Positions 27,413 to 35,859 of a stretch of DNA of 64,000 nucleotides are shown piece by piece (position 1 is the stretch's first letter; every line of letters starts with the position of its first letter). The notes under the pieces were generated by a model. The model had not been told where the DNA came from and did not search any database. It saw only the letters and a list, made by a program, of their open reading frames with translations. A program made the translations under genes and the position numbers. Source of the stretch: Pandoraea vervacti (lineage in GTDB: Bacteria > Pseudomonadota > Gammaproteobacteria > Burkholderiales > Burkholderiaceae). The DNA is taken from contig NZ_CP010897.2 in NCBI RefSeq assembly GCF_000934605.2, positions 5,022,001-5,086,000 on the forward strand, read 5' to 3'.

Positions 27413-28282
27413 GTGCGCCTCGACAACGAACAGGAAAGTCAGAATGTGGAAGACCGCCGGGGAGGCGGTTTCGGGGGACGCACGACCATCGGCCTTGGCA
27501 CGATCGTCGTGGCGCTGGCCGCCTCGTACTTCTTCGGGATCGACCCGCGCGTCATCATCCAGGGCTCGCAGATGATTCAGGGGCAGACGCAGTCGCAGCC
27601 CCCCGCCAATCCCAACGCCGCCCCCGCCAACGACCCGAAGGCGGTCTTCACCCGCAAGGTCCTCGGCAACATCGAGCGCACCTGGGCGACGGTGTTCCCC
27701 CAGCAGCTCAATCGTCAGTATGTCCCGCCGAAGCTGGTGCTGTTCTCCGGGGCGACGCCGACCGCATGCGGCACCGGGCAAACGGCAATGGGCCCGTTCT
27801 ACTGCCCGGGCGACAGCAAGGTCTACATCGACTTGCAGTTCTACGACGAACTGCGCCAACGCTTCGGCGCGGGCGGCGACTTCGCGCAAGCGTACGTCAT
27901 CGCTCACGAAGTCGGCCATCACATCCAGAATCTCCTTGGCATTTCCGAAAAGTTCGACGAAACGCGACGTCGTGTGAGCGAAGCCCAGGCGAATGCCCTG
28001 TCGGTGCGTCTGGAGTTGCAGGCGGACTGCTTCGCGGGGGTCTGGGCGAGCAACGCGGCCAAGGCGAACGAGCAGTTGCTGGAACCGGGCGACGTCGAGC
28101 AGGGGCTCAAAACGGCGGCGGCCATCGGCGACGACCGGTTGCAGCAGCAGTCTCAGGGACGCGTGGTGCCGGAGTCGTTCACGCATGGCACCAGCGCCCA
28201 GCGGGTGTACTGGTTGCGTCAGGGGTTGCAATCGGGCGACATGCGCAAGTGCGACACTTTCTCGGCGAAGCAACTGAGTTGA
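27413..28282 (+). CDS. YpfJ-family neutral zinc metallopeptidase
   Basis: 289-residue membrane-anchored peptidase. It starts at GTG 27413 with AGCGGAG upstream; the next residues (NVEDRRG, 11-17) are the usual family opening. One membrane helix (about 25-42) is followed by a Pro/Asn/Gln linker. The catalytic domain has H165-E-V-G-H169 and the downstream EQLLEPGDVEQGL region; Cys119/Cys131 may form a disulfide. The active domain should face the periplasm. The real substrate of this family is not established. The frame is open upstream to 27152, but that is antisense to the promoter side of the monooxygenase gene. Confidence 0.9.
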   Translation: MRLDNEQESQNVEDRRGGGFGGRTTIGLGTIVVALAASYFFGIDPRVIIQGSQMIQGQTQSQPPANPNAAPANDPKAVFTRKVLGNIERTWATVFPQQLNRQYVPPKLVLFSGATPTACGTGQTAMGPFYCPGDSKVYIDLQFYDELRQRFGAGGDFAQAYVIAHEVGHHIQNLLGISEKFDETRRRVSEAQANALSVRLELQADCFAGVWASNAAKANEQLLEPGDVEQGLKTAAAIGDDRLQQQSQGRVVPESFTHGTSAQRVYWLRQGLQSGDMRKCDTFSAKQLS

Positions 28283-28468
28283 TCCGAGCCCGCAAACCGG
28301 GCACGCCCCGAGACGGGTGGCACGAGCGACAAAAGGCGCTGTTGGGGGCAGAACGGGTACAATAGCGGACTTTTCCGCGACGCAATCACTGGCCGACTCA
28401 CCGGCCCATTCATCGGTGCCCTCGGCGCCTTTGTCGGCGCGCACTTTTCAAGCCAGACAGGATTTAGC

Positions 28469-29563
28469 ATGAGCCTCAAATGCGGCATCGTCGGTTTGCC
28501 CAACGTCGGCAAGTCGACCCTTTTCAACGCGCTGACCAAAGCGGGCATCGCTGCCGAGAACTACCCGTTCTGCACCATCGAGCCGAACGTCGGCGTGGTG
28601 GAAGTGCCGGACCCGCGTCTGGCCAAGCTCGCCGAGATCGTCAAGCCTGAGCGCATCCTGCCGGCAACCGTCGAATTCGTGGACATTGCCGGTCTCGTGG
28701 CGGGCGCCTCGAAGGGCGAAGGTCTGGGTAATCAGTTCCTCGCCAACATCCGCGAAACGGACGCCATTACGCACGTGGTGCGTTGCTTCGAAGACGAGAA
28801 CGTCATTCACGTGGCCGGCAAGGTGAATCCGATTTCGGACATCGAAGTCATCAACACCGAACTGGCGCTCGCCGATCTGGGCACTGTCGAAAAGGCGCTG
28901 CAACGCTACACGAAGGCGGCCCGCTCGGGCAACGACAAGGAAGCGGCGAAGCTGGTGGCCGTGCTGGAGAAGGTGGTGCCGGTGCTCAACGAAGCACGTC
29001 CGGTGCGCTCGCTCAAGCTCTCCGAAGACGAACTGGCGCTGATCAAGCCGTTCTGCCTGATTACGGCCAAGCCGACGATGTACGTCGCGAATGTGAAGGA
29101 TGACGGCTTCGAGCACAACCCGCATCTGGACGCCGTGCGCAAGTACGCCGAAGCCGAGAACGCGCCGGTCGTGGCCGTGTGCGCGGCCATCGAAGCGGAG
29201 ATCGCGGACATGGAAGACGCCGACAAGGCGGAATTCCTGGCCGACATGGGCATGGACGAGCCGGGCCTGGACCGGGTGATCCGCGCGGGCTTCAAGCTGC
29301 TCGGCTTGCAGACCTACTTCACGGCGGGCGTGAAGGAAGTGCGTGCCTGGACGATCCACGTGGGCGACACCGCCCCGCAAGCCGCTGGCGTGATCCACAC
29401 CGACTTCGAGCGCGGCTTCATTCGCGCGCAAACCATCGCGTTCGACGACTACATCCAGTACAAGGGTGAGCAAGGCGCCAAGGAAGCGGGCAAGATGCGC
29501 GCCGAAGGCAAGGAATACGTCGTGCACGATGGCGACGTGATGAACTTCCTGTTCAACGTCTGA
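28469..29563 (+). CDS. ychF: Ribosome-binding ATPase YchF/Obg-like
   Basis: 364-residue universally conserved OLA1/YchF P-loop protein that binds ribosomes and prefers ATP over GTP. G1 motif GLPNVGKSTLFNALT near the N-terminus, G3 DIAGLVAGAS, a helical insert (about 130-200) and a C-terminal TGS domain (about 280-364: TYFTAGVKEVRAWTI). Full family length. A TACAAT hexamer at 28358-28363 may be its -10 element. Ends in a strong terminator. Confidence 0.97.
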   Translation: MSLKCGIVGLPNVGKSTLFNALTKAGIAAENYPFCTIEPNVGVVEVPDPRLAKLAEIVKPERILPATVEFVDIAGLVAGASKGEGLGNQFLANIRETDAITHVVRCFEDENVIHVAGKVNPISDIEVINTELALADLGTVEKALQRYTKAARSGNDKEAAKLVAVLEKVVPVLNEARPVRSLKLSEDELALIKPFCLITAKPTMYVANVKDDGFEHNPHLDAVRKYAEAENAPVVAVCAAIEAEIADMEDADKAEFLADMGMDEPGLDRVIRAGFKLLGLQTYFTAGVKEVRAWTIHVGDTAPQAAGVIHTDFERGFIRAQTIAFDDYIQYKGEQGAKEAGKMRAEGKEYVVHDGDVMNFLFNV

Positions 29564-29710
29564 CGCAGGACTACGGTAGCGACACGGGACTTGTGCTGGA
29601 AGTGTTTCCAGCGCAAAACCGACAGTGCACCGAGATAAGCAAACGACGCATGCGGCGCGAAACAGCGCCAACGTGCTCCGGCGGTTCTTGCACGCGCCAT
29701 CAAGGGGAAG

Positions 29711-29742
29711 GCCCGGAGATTTCAGATCTCCGGGCCTTTTTA
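29711..29742 (+). terminator. Intrinsic terminator after ychF (bidirectional)
   Basis: 10-bp stem GCCCGGAGAT / ATCTCCGGGC with loop TTCAG, then CTTTTTA. On the opposite strand it lies 35 nt past the HMG-CoA lyase stop, also with a short T-run, so it can end both convergent transcripts. Confidence 0.93.
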
Positions 29743-29776
29743 CATGGGAATGCGATTTGGCGCCGGGCCCCCGGCA

Positions 29777-30664
29777 TCACGCCGCCTGCTGGCGTTGCAA
29801 ATCGCCCAGCACTTGCCGGATGTAATGTCCTGCGGCTTGCACGCCGGACATGTCGACGCCGGTTTCATAGCCCAGGGCATGCAGGTCCGCGAGCAGTGTC
29901 TCGGTGGCCAGATTCCCCGATGCGCCCTCGGCATACGGGCATCCGCCCAGCCCCGCGACCGAACTGTCGAACGTGCGTAGTCCCATCTCCAACGAGGTGC
30001 GAACGTTCGCCAGCGCCATGCCGTACGTATCGTGAAAATGGCCCGCCAGACGCTCGGCAGGGATGTCCCTCAGACAAACCTCCAGGAGCCGACGCGTGGA
30101 CTCGGGTGACCCGCGCCCGATCGTGTCGCCCAGGGAAATCTCGTGGCATCCCATGGCCAGCAGCGCCTGCGCAACCTCCAGGACCGCCTGCGCCGCAACC
30201 TCGCCTTCATACGGGCAGCCCAGCACGCAGGACACATAGCCACGCACGGGAACACCCGCCTCCCGCGCCCTTTGCACGACAGGTCCGAAGCGATCCAGAC
30301 TCTGCGCAATGCTGCAATTGATATTGCGCTGCGAGAAGGTCTCCGACGCCGCGCCAAACACGGCGACTTCGTCACAGCGCGCCGCCAGCGCGGCTTCCAG
30401 TCCTTGCAGGTTGGGCGTGAGTGCGCTGTAGCAAACGCCCGGGAGACGTTCGATCGAGGCCATGACTTCGGTGCTGCCCGCCATTTGCGGCACCCATTTG
30501 GGCGACACGAACGAAGCGGCTTCGATAAAACGCAGGCCTGCGCGGCTAAGCTGATCGATCAGCTCGACCTTGGCGCTCAGCGGCACGGGCAGCTTTTCAT
30601 TTTGCAGGCCATCGCGTGGGCCGACTTCCACGATCTTGACCCGGCGGTCCAACAGATGCGACAT
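29777..30664 (-). CDS. mvaB: Hydroxymethylglutaryl-CoA lyase
   Basis: 295-residue TIM-barrel lyase splitting HMG-CoA into acetoacetate and acetyl-CoA. Metal and substrate residues are in place: EVGPRDGLQNE near the N-terminus, H209-F-H211-D-T, and the signature loop GLGGCPYAEGASGN with catalytic C242. Length equals bacterial HMG-CoA lyases. It is the last gene of the minus-strand island after the HMG-CoA reductase, transporter and small membrane protein genes. HMG-CoA lyase plus class II HMG-CoA reductase is the Pseudomonas mevalonii mvaAB pair for growth on mevalonate, which is why I use mvaB. Leucine catabolism is the alternative role, but no liu genes are nearby. Confidence 0.93.
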   Translation of the reverse strand: MSHLLDRRVKIVEVGPRDGLQNEKLPVPLSAKVELIDQLSRAGLRFIEAASFVSPKWVPQMAGSTEVMASIERLPGVCYSALTPNLQGLEAALAARCDEVAVFGAASETFSQRNINCSIAQSLDRFGPVVQRAREAGVPVRGYVSCVLGCPYEGEVAAQAVLEVAQALLAMGCHEISLGDTIGRGSPESTRRLLEVCLRDIPAERLAGHFHDTYGMALANVRTSLEMGLRTFDSSVAGLGGCPYAEGASGNLATETLLADLHALGYETGVDMSGVQAAGHYIRQVLGDLQRQQAA

Positions 30665-30679
30665 CGCTGCCCTCCCCTT

Positions 30680-32062
30680 TCAGAACAGCTTGAGCAGCGC
30701 GGGAACGCTGAGCACCGCCGTGTAGTAACCCATGAACTGCACCCCGGTGTTAAAGCCGAAGTTGCGCGAGAGCAATCCGCCCATGAGACCCATCGTCAGG
30801 ATCACCAGCAGGCCCAGCAGGCCGCCCTCCCAGACGCTGATCACGATGATCAGGCCGACAAAGGTGGCAATGATGGCTTCATGGCTGACCTTGCGCGAGA
30901 CGAACATCGCAGCGCGACGTGCATAGTTCATCGCAAACGGATACGACACCAGCGCAGCCAGCACCACGGACAACATGCCGTAGCCGAAAAACTCCCAGTG
31001 GCTGAGCAGGTTATGCAGATTGTGGGTCTGGCCCGTCGCCGCATCTACCGTAAAGCGGGGCGGTGCATTGAACAACGGCGCCGCAGGGCCGGCAGCCACC
31101 GGGCTCAGGGGCAAACCAAAGGCAATCAGCGGGATCAGCGCTTCGGCGATGTACGTGGCTTCCGTCACACCATTACGGGCGCTCAGCACCGTGGTCAGAC
31201 GGTGATAAGCGTGTTTCACGCGAGCGCCCACCAACTCGCCCAGCACCACGGTCATGGCCACGGGACTGAACACGAACGTGGCGCTGGAAATGGCGGCGGT
31301 CGCCAAAGTCCAGCGGGTTTGCGTCCGATCCAGCACTTTGAACGGGTTGGGGAAATAGCCCGACCAGCCTTTGACGTCAGGCGCCAGGTTGAACTGACGA
31401 ACCTTCTCGCGCAACATGCTTTTGCGACCTGCCGGCGCCATGACGGTAAAGAGGTCGGCGACCAACGGCCCAATGGCGATACCGAGGAAGTAGCTGATGC
31501 TGAGCTTGGTGTCGTACTTGGCAGTCAGTGTCTGCAGCGCCAGAATCACCACCACAAACGGCACGAGCAACGCGACCGCTCCCCAGCGGCCCTTGGAGAA
31601 ATAAGCAATCAGCGCGGCTGCGGCCAGAAAGATCCACGGAGCCGTCTTGGTGATGGTCGCGCCAAACGGCGCCAGCATCACGGCGAACAGCACCGCCAGC
31701 GGCACGGCAATGAATGCCGCGACAATGGCGCCAGAGACCATTTTGCGTAACGCGATATGCGGCACGCCAAGCTTGCGCAGCAAGTCTGCGTCCTGCAGCA
31801 AAGGCGTAGCGAGCGTATCGCCCGGGATGCCTAGCAACGCGGTCGGAACGGCGTGCGTCATGTGCTTGGCGATGGCCCCGGCCAGAAAGAACGTGAAGAC
31901 ACCGGCGGGTGGTACGCCGAGCAAGACGACAAGCAGAGTGAGCGGTGCGAGCGTCGTGGTTTCATCGGTGCCGGAAACCAGTCCGATGGCCGCGAAGACG
32001 ATGGCGCCGATCAGGCCCATGCCCGCGGCGACGGCGATTTGTTCAATCAGAAGTGCATCCAT
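30680..32062 (-). CDS. TctA-like permease, candidate mevalonate transporter
   Basis: 460-residue protein with about 12 membrane helices. Both halves carry a loop that resembles the TctA signature: VPTALLGIPGDTLATP near residue 75 and EALIPLIAFGLPLSP near 310. This marks it as a member of, or close to, the tripartite tricarboxylate transporter large subunit family. The gene lies 15 nt from the HMG-CoA lyase gene and 17 nt from a small two-helix membrane protein that may be its TctB-like partner. No periplasmic TctC-type binding protein is encoded in the window. Placement between HMG-CoA reductase and lyase suggests uptake of mevalonate or a related hydroxy acid (inference). Confidence 0.8.
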   Translation of the reverse strand: MDALLIEQIAVAAGMGLIGAIVFAAIGLVSGTDETTTLAPLTLLVVLLGVPPAGVFTFFLAGAIAKHMTHAVPTALLGIPGDTLATPLLQDADLLRKLGVPHIALRKMVSGAIVAAFIAVPLAVLFAVMLAPFGATITKTAPWIFLAAAALIAYFSKGRWGAVALLVPFVVVILALQTLTAKYDTKLSISYFLGIAIGPLVADLFTVMAPAGRKSMLREKVRQFNLAPDVKGWSGYFPNPFKVLDRTQTRWTLATAAISSATFVFSPVAMTVVLGELVGARVKHAYHRLTTVLSARNGVTEATYIAEALIPLIAFGLPLSPVAAGPAAPLFNAPPRFTVDAATGQTHNLHNLLSHWEFFGYGMLSVVLAALVSYPFAMNYARRAAMFVSRKVSHEAIIATFVGLIIVISVWEGGLLGLLVILTMGLMGGLLSRNFGFNTGVQFMGYYTAVLSVPALLKLF

Positions 32063-32079
32063 GCCGTGTACTCCTCGGG

Positions 32080-32523
32080 TTATTGGCCATCGCGGCTTTG
32101 GGATGTGCCGGGCGTGACGAAGAGTTCGTAGAGCCTGAGCTCCTTGAGCTCCTGCACCACAACGGGGGGAAGGTCGGACACCGCGCCCAGACCGCCGGGT
32201 TGCTGCTCCAGCTCACGCAGCACTTCGGCACGCCACTCGGGGTTGCTCGAGATGTCTTCTTCGGTCACCACACGTTTGGGCGGGAACATGCGGGCGCAAA
32301 TGACGCCGGCGAGCACACAGCCGGCCAGACCGGCGAGCATGGCGTAGGCATGAGCCAGTTGCTTCGATTCGACCACGGAGCTCAGCCAACGGCTGGCGGC
32401 AAAAAAACCGACCACGCTGATGCCGATGCCGATCAGGATGGACCAGCTCAGGTGCCTGAGGTCAACGGTATCCCCCCACACCTCCGCGAGTTGCCAGTTC
32501 GACGCTTGCTTGTCGGAACGCAT
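32080..32523 (-). CDS. Small membrane protein, probable transporter partner
   Basis: 147-residue protein I do not recognise as a named family. Two hydrophobic helices (about 28-46 and 58-77) are followed by a polar C-terminal half rich in Glu and Leu (about 80-147), probably cytoplasmic. AAGGAG precedes the ATG at 32523. Size and position directly before the TctA-like permease suggest a TctB-like small subunit, though typical TctB has four helices. It follows mvaA after a hairpin that could dampen expression. Confidence 0.75.
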   Translation of the reverse strand: MRSDKQASNWQLAEVWGDTVDLRHLSWSILIGIGISVVGFFAASRWLSSVVESKQLAHAYAMLAGLAGCVLAGVICARMFPPKRVVTEEDISSNPEWRAEVLRELEQQPGGLGAVSDLPPVVVQELKELRLYELFVTPGTSQSRDGQ

Positions 32524-32562
32524 CGTCTTGTCTCCTTGCTTGTAGTTATGCCTGTTTTGGAT

Positions 32563-32595
32563 AAAAAAGCCTCGCCCGGCGGCGCCAGACGAGGC
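32563..32595 (-). terminator. Hairpin with U-run inside the mevalonate gene cluster
   Basis: On the minus strand, GCCTCG / CGAGGC with an inner GGCG/CGCC stem and then TTTTTT, starting 10 nt after the mvaA stop and 40 nt before the next gene. It has the shape of an intrinsic terminator but sits between genes of one cluster, so partial readthrough may set the ratio of enzyme to transporter. Confidence 0.7.
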
Positions 32596-32604
32596 GCAAG
32601 AGGC

Positions 32605-33894
32605 TTAGCGCTTGGCGCGAATGTCCTGCAGTATTTCCAACGCGCGGTCGGTGCGTACGTCGTGCTCGGCGGCCAGACGCTTCGCAACGAGTTCCACTTC
32701 CTCACCGACGGCGCCGGCAACCAGCGCGATATTACGAGCGTGAAGCGCCATGTGGCCGCGCTGAATCCCTTCGGTGGCCAGTGCACGCAACGCCCCCAGG
32801 TTTTGGGCCAGCCCCACGGCAGCGGCAATCTCGCCCAGCTCCTGCGCAGACTTCACGTCCATGATCTTGAGCGCCAGACGTGCCAGCGGATGGGTCTTGG
32901 TCGCGCCCCCCACGAGTCCGACGGGCATCGGCAATTCGATCGTTCCCACCAGCGCACCGGTATTGTCCTTTTCCCAGTGCGTGAGCGAGGTGTAGCGCCC
33001 GTTGCGGCTGGCGTAGGCGTGAGCACCGGCCTCGACCGCGCGCCAGTCGTTGCCCGTGGCGACGATGACAGGGTCGATGCCGTTCATGATGCCCTTGTTA
33101 TGGGTGGCGGCGCGGTAGGGGTCGATGGCGGCGAACGTGTACGCGTCGAGCACCCCTTCGATGATGTCTTCCCCCTTGCGCTCCTTGGTCGCGAGCGTTT
33201 GGGGCGTCAGGCGCACGCGGGCACGCGCAAGGCGCAGGTCTGCCAGGTTCGACAGAATGCGCAGGCGCACCGAACCGCCCGTAATTTTCTCTATCAGTGG
33301 CGAGACCGATTCGGCCATGGTGTTGACGGTGTTCGCCCCCATGGCGTCGCGCACGTCGACGATCAGGTGCATCACGACCATCGGGCCACGGGGCGAATCG
33401 GGGAAGACATGGACTTCGATGTCCTTGCAACCGCCGCCCAGACTGATCAGCACTTTGTCCCGGCTATTGGCTTGCGCGAGGATCTCGTCGCGGGCCTTGA
33501 ACAAGGCCAGTCGTGCCCCGTAAGGATCGCTGATGCCCACGATCTGCACCTGCGCGCGCATCAGCGGCAAGGTGCTCGACGTTTCAAAGCCGCCGTCTTC
33601 ACGCGCCAGCTTGGCCATATACGAGGCGGCGGCAATGATCGAGGGTTCTTCCACTGCCAGCGGAATCAGAACGTCGCGGCCATTGACGCGGAAGTTACCC
33701 GCCACGCCCATGGGCAACTCGAACGTGCCCACCACGTTTTCGATCATGCCGTCAGCCAATGCGGTGGGAAGCGCACCGGCCTGGGTCAGCAGTGCGCGCT
33801 CATCATCGCTGAGATTGCACGCGGTGGCGACATGCGCCCAGCGTTGAGCGGGGGTGAGCGCACGGAAATTGGGAAGACGCGAATCGACGGCCAT
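32605..33894 (-). CDS. mvaA: HMG-CoA reductase, class II (degradative)
   Basis: 429-residue class II HMG-CoA reductase. It can be aligned by eye with Pseudomonas mevalonii MvaA (428 residues): ENVVGTFELP at 52-61, and the catalytic residues fall at the same numbers, E83 (VEEPS), D183 (VRDAMGANTVNT), K267 (HNKGIMNGID) and H381 (GHMALHARNIA). In a catabolic setting it oxidises mevalonate to HMG-CoA. The host family makes isoprenoids by the MEP route, so a biosynthetic role is unlikely (established for Burkholderiales). First gene of the minus-strand island, divergent from a MocR regulator. NAD preference is expected for class II catabolic forms but not read here. Confidence 0.95.
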   Translation of the reverse strand: MAVDSRLPNFRALTPAQRWAHVATACNLSDDERALLTQAGALPTALADGMIENVVGTFELPMGVAGNFRVNGRDVLIPLAVEEPSIIAAASYMAKLAREDGGFETSSTLPLMRAQVQIVGISDPYGARLALFKARDEILAQANSRDKVLISLGGGCKDIEVHVFPDSPRGPMVVMHLIVDVRDAMGANTVNTMAESVSPLIEKITGGSVRLRILSNLADLRLARARVRLTPQTLATKERKGEDIIEGVLDAYTFAAIDPYRAATHNKGIMNGIDPVIVATGNDWRAVEAGAHAYASRNGRYTSLTHWEKDNTGALVGTIELPMPVGLVGGATKTHPLARLALKIMDVKSAQELGEIAAAVGLAQNLGALRALATEGIQRGHMALHARNIALVAGAVGEEVELVAKRLAAEHDVRTDRALEILQDIRAKR

Positions 33895-33959
33895 GAAAAC
33901 TCCTACTCATCCAGATATGGATATCAATACAAGGGGACGGTTGGCCGTGAATTTATGCA

Positions 33960-33987
33960 AACTGTACCGTTAAATACAGGTACAGTT
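33960..33987. promoter_or_regulatory. 28-bp operator-like dyad between mvaA and the MocR gene
   Basis: AACTGTACC (33960-33968) and GGTACAGTT (33979-33987), perfect 9-bp arms with 10-nt spacer; a related half-site AACAGTACT follows at 33994. It lies 66 bp upstream of mvaA and 79 bp upstream of the regulator gene. Likely MocR binding site; inference from position and symmetry. Confidence 0.65.
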
Positions 33988-34065
33988 CGGGAGAACAGTA
34001 CTGCTGCAACGCAGCATCCCACCCCACTGAATGCGTACTGCTAACGCATGATTCAGGAGACTTGA

Positions 34066-35466
34066 ATGGCCGGTGGTCGTGAGCGTCAGGCCCCGATTGC
34101 GGAGCGTTTGGCCGATTTGATAGGGCAGCAAATCACCAATGGCGTGTATCGCGCAGGGGACAAACTACCGTCATTGCGTGAGTTGGCGCATTTGCACAGT
34201 TACGCCAAGAACACCGTGGTGGCAGCGTTCGATCTTCTGGTGTCGCGCGGGTTGGTGGAGTCCCGGCGCGGCGCCGGTTTCTATGTCCAGCCTCAGGCAC
34301 GCCGCGCCACGCCGGAGGAAGACGCCGGGCAGCTCAACCGTGCGATGGATGTGGTCTGGCTGATGCGCGAGCAGCTCAAGACCCAGCCGGATGCGGTCGC
34401 CGTGGGCGATGGCTTCCCGCCTGTCGAGTGGCTGGCCGATATGCGCATGGATCGCTATCACCAGAAAGTGGTACGAACCGGGCTCGGCGCCTTGTTCCGC
34501 TATGGGAGCCGCTTCGGATATGCGCCGCTGCGCGATAGTCTGGTGCGCAAGCTGGGCGTGTTTGGCATCGGGGTGACACCTCAGCAACTCGTGCTGACCC
34601 AGGGCGCGAACGAAGCCATGGATCTGGTCATTCGCTACTTTGTCCCGCCCGGCGCAACGGTGCTGGTGGACGACCCTGGTTACTACCTGCTGTTCGGCAA
34701 ACTCAAGCTGGCCGGCGCGCGTGTATTGGGCGTCCCGAGGCAGGCCGATGGTCCCGATGTCCACGCGTTGGAGCAGTTGCTGCTCAACGAGCGCCCTCGC
34801 TTGTTCTTTACCCAGTCGCTGGCGCATAACCCCACGGGCTCGGACATCAGCGCCGCCAAGGCTTATCGTGTGCTGCAGCTTGCGGAACGTCACAATCTCT
34901 TGCTGGTGGAGAACGACCCGTTGGCCGATTTCAAGCCGACCTCGTCGGTGCGTTTGTCCACACTGGATCAGTTGGAACGCACGATTTATATCGGCAGCTT
35001 TTCCAAGTCGTTTTCTGCCGCGCTTCGCGTGGGATTCATTGCATGCAGCGAATCGTTGGCCAGCGATCTGGCGGATTTGCGATCGCTCATCCACGTGAGT
35101 GGATCGGAGTACTGCGAACGCATGGTCGACGTGATGCTTCGCGAAGGCCACTACGAGCGGCATCTGGTGCGCTTGCGCCAACGCTTGGGCAAGGCGACCG
35201 AGCAGGCGTTGGCGTGGTTGGAGAAGCACGACTGCGAAGTCTTCGCGCGCAATCCTCAGTCGCTTTATCTCTGGGTCAAGTTTCCCGGCAATCCCGACGC
35301 GATGCGTCTGGCGGAGCGGTTGCTCACCCACAAGGTCACCATGGCGCCGGGACACGTTTTCACCCTCGATTCGAGCCGGGTGTCCCCCTGGTCGCGCTGC
35401 AATGTGGGCGCCATGCTCGATCCGCGCTTCGAGGCGGCATTTGGGGCAGTGCTGCAGGGGAGTTAG
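34066..35466 (+). CDS. MocR-type regulator (GntR helix-turn-helix plus aminotransferase-like domain)
   Basis: 466-residue fusion of a GntR winged helix (about 8-78, KLPSLRELAHLHSYAKNTVVAAFDLL) and a fold-type I aminotransferase-like domain (about 110-460). The PLP-binding lysine is K314 in SFSKSFSAALR. Such regulators sense PLP adducts or small amino compounds and usually control the adjacent divergent gene. Here the divergent unit is the HMG-CoA reductase/lyase/transporter set, and a perfect dyad lies between. How a PLP-type sensor would report mevalonate is unclear, so the ligand may be unusual or the aminotransferase domain may have a structural role. Confidence 0.92.
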   Translation: MAGGRERQAPIAERLADLIGQQITNGVYRAGDKLPSLRELAHLHSYAKNTVVAAFDLLVSRGLVESRRGAGFYVQPQARRATPEEDAGQLNRAMDVVWLMREQLKTQPDAVAVGDGFPPVEWLADMRMDRYHQKVVRTGLGALFRYGSRFGYAPLRDSLVRKLGVFGIGVTPQQLVLTQGANEAMDLVIRYFVPPGATVLVDDPGYYLLFGKLKLAGARVLGVPRQADGPDVHALEQLLLNERPRLFFTQSLAHNPTGSDISAAKAYRVLQLAERHNLLLVENDPLADFKPTSSVRLSTLDQLERTIYIGSFSKSFSAALRVGFIACSESLASDLADLRSLIHVSGSEYCERMVDVMLREGHYERHLVRLRQRLGKATEQALAWLEKHDCEVFARNPQSLYLWVKFPGNPDAMRLAERLLTHKVTMAPGHVFTLDSSRVSPWSRCNVGAMLDPRFEAAFGAVLQGS

Positions 35467-35517
35467 TCCGTTACGCAACGCCTGGCGGCGTGGCCTGATG
35501 ACTGCGCCCGGCACCGT

Positions 35518-35859
35518 TCAGCGCGTCAACAGTCGGTTTTCGAGAACGGTCTGCATATCGCGACGACCGTCGGCGATCAGATAAACGATGACTTGTTTTC
35601 CGGTGACCCGATAAATGATCCGATACGGCTTGAACGATACTTGCCGATACTCTTTGATGCCCAGAGAGATCAACTCCCGCGGGAAATTGCCTCTCTCGGG
35701 CCATCGCGCCAGCCCGGTCACCGCTTCCATCAATTGGTCCAGCACATACTCCGCGTTCTGCAAGCCATCGAATTCGGAGATGTAGTCGTAAATCGCTTCG
35801 AGATCACCCTCTGCACCGTCGGTCAACAACACGTCAAATTCGACCATGGTCCGCGTCAC
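35518..35859 (-). CDS. ParE/RelE-superfamily toxin
   Basis: 113-residue toxin of a type II module. The body shows the family pattern: an N-terminal strand, an amphipathic helix pair (AEGDLEAIYDYISEF, AEYVLDQLMEAVTGL) and C-terminal strands with YRIIYRV and DGRRDM. Start at GTG 35859 overlaps the antitoxin stop (GTGA); an ATG at 35847 is the alternative. The P-E-R-G segment and R-D-M end favour the ParE branch (gyrase inhibitor) over RelE (mRNase), with modest certainty. Encoded downstream of its antitoxin. Confidence 0.88.
   Translation of the reverse strand: MTRTMVEFDVLLTDGAEGDLEAIYDYISEFDGLQNAEYVLDQLMEAVTGLARWPERGNFPRELISLGIKEYRQVSFKPYRIIYRVTGKQVIVYLIADGRRDMQTVLENRLLTR

Noticed and set aside
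30143..31750. 535-codon plus-strand frame opposite HMG-CoA lyase and permease
   Set aside because: Antisense shadow without ribosome site or domain.
31945..34044. 699-codon plus-strand frame across the transporter and mvaA genes
   Set aside because: Antisense to the HMG-CoA reductase, whose catalytic residues are all intact; composition is His/Gln/Arg-rich as in shadows.
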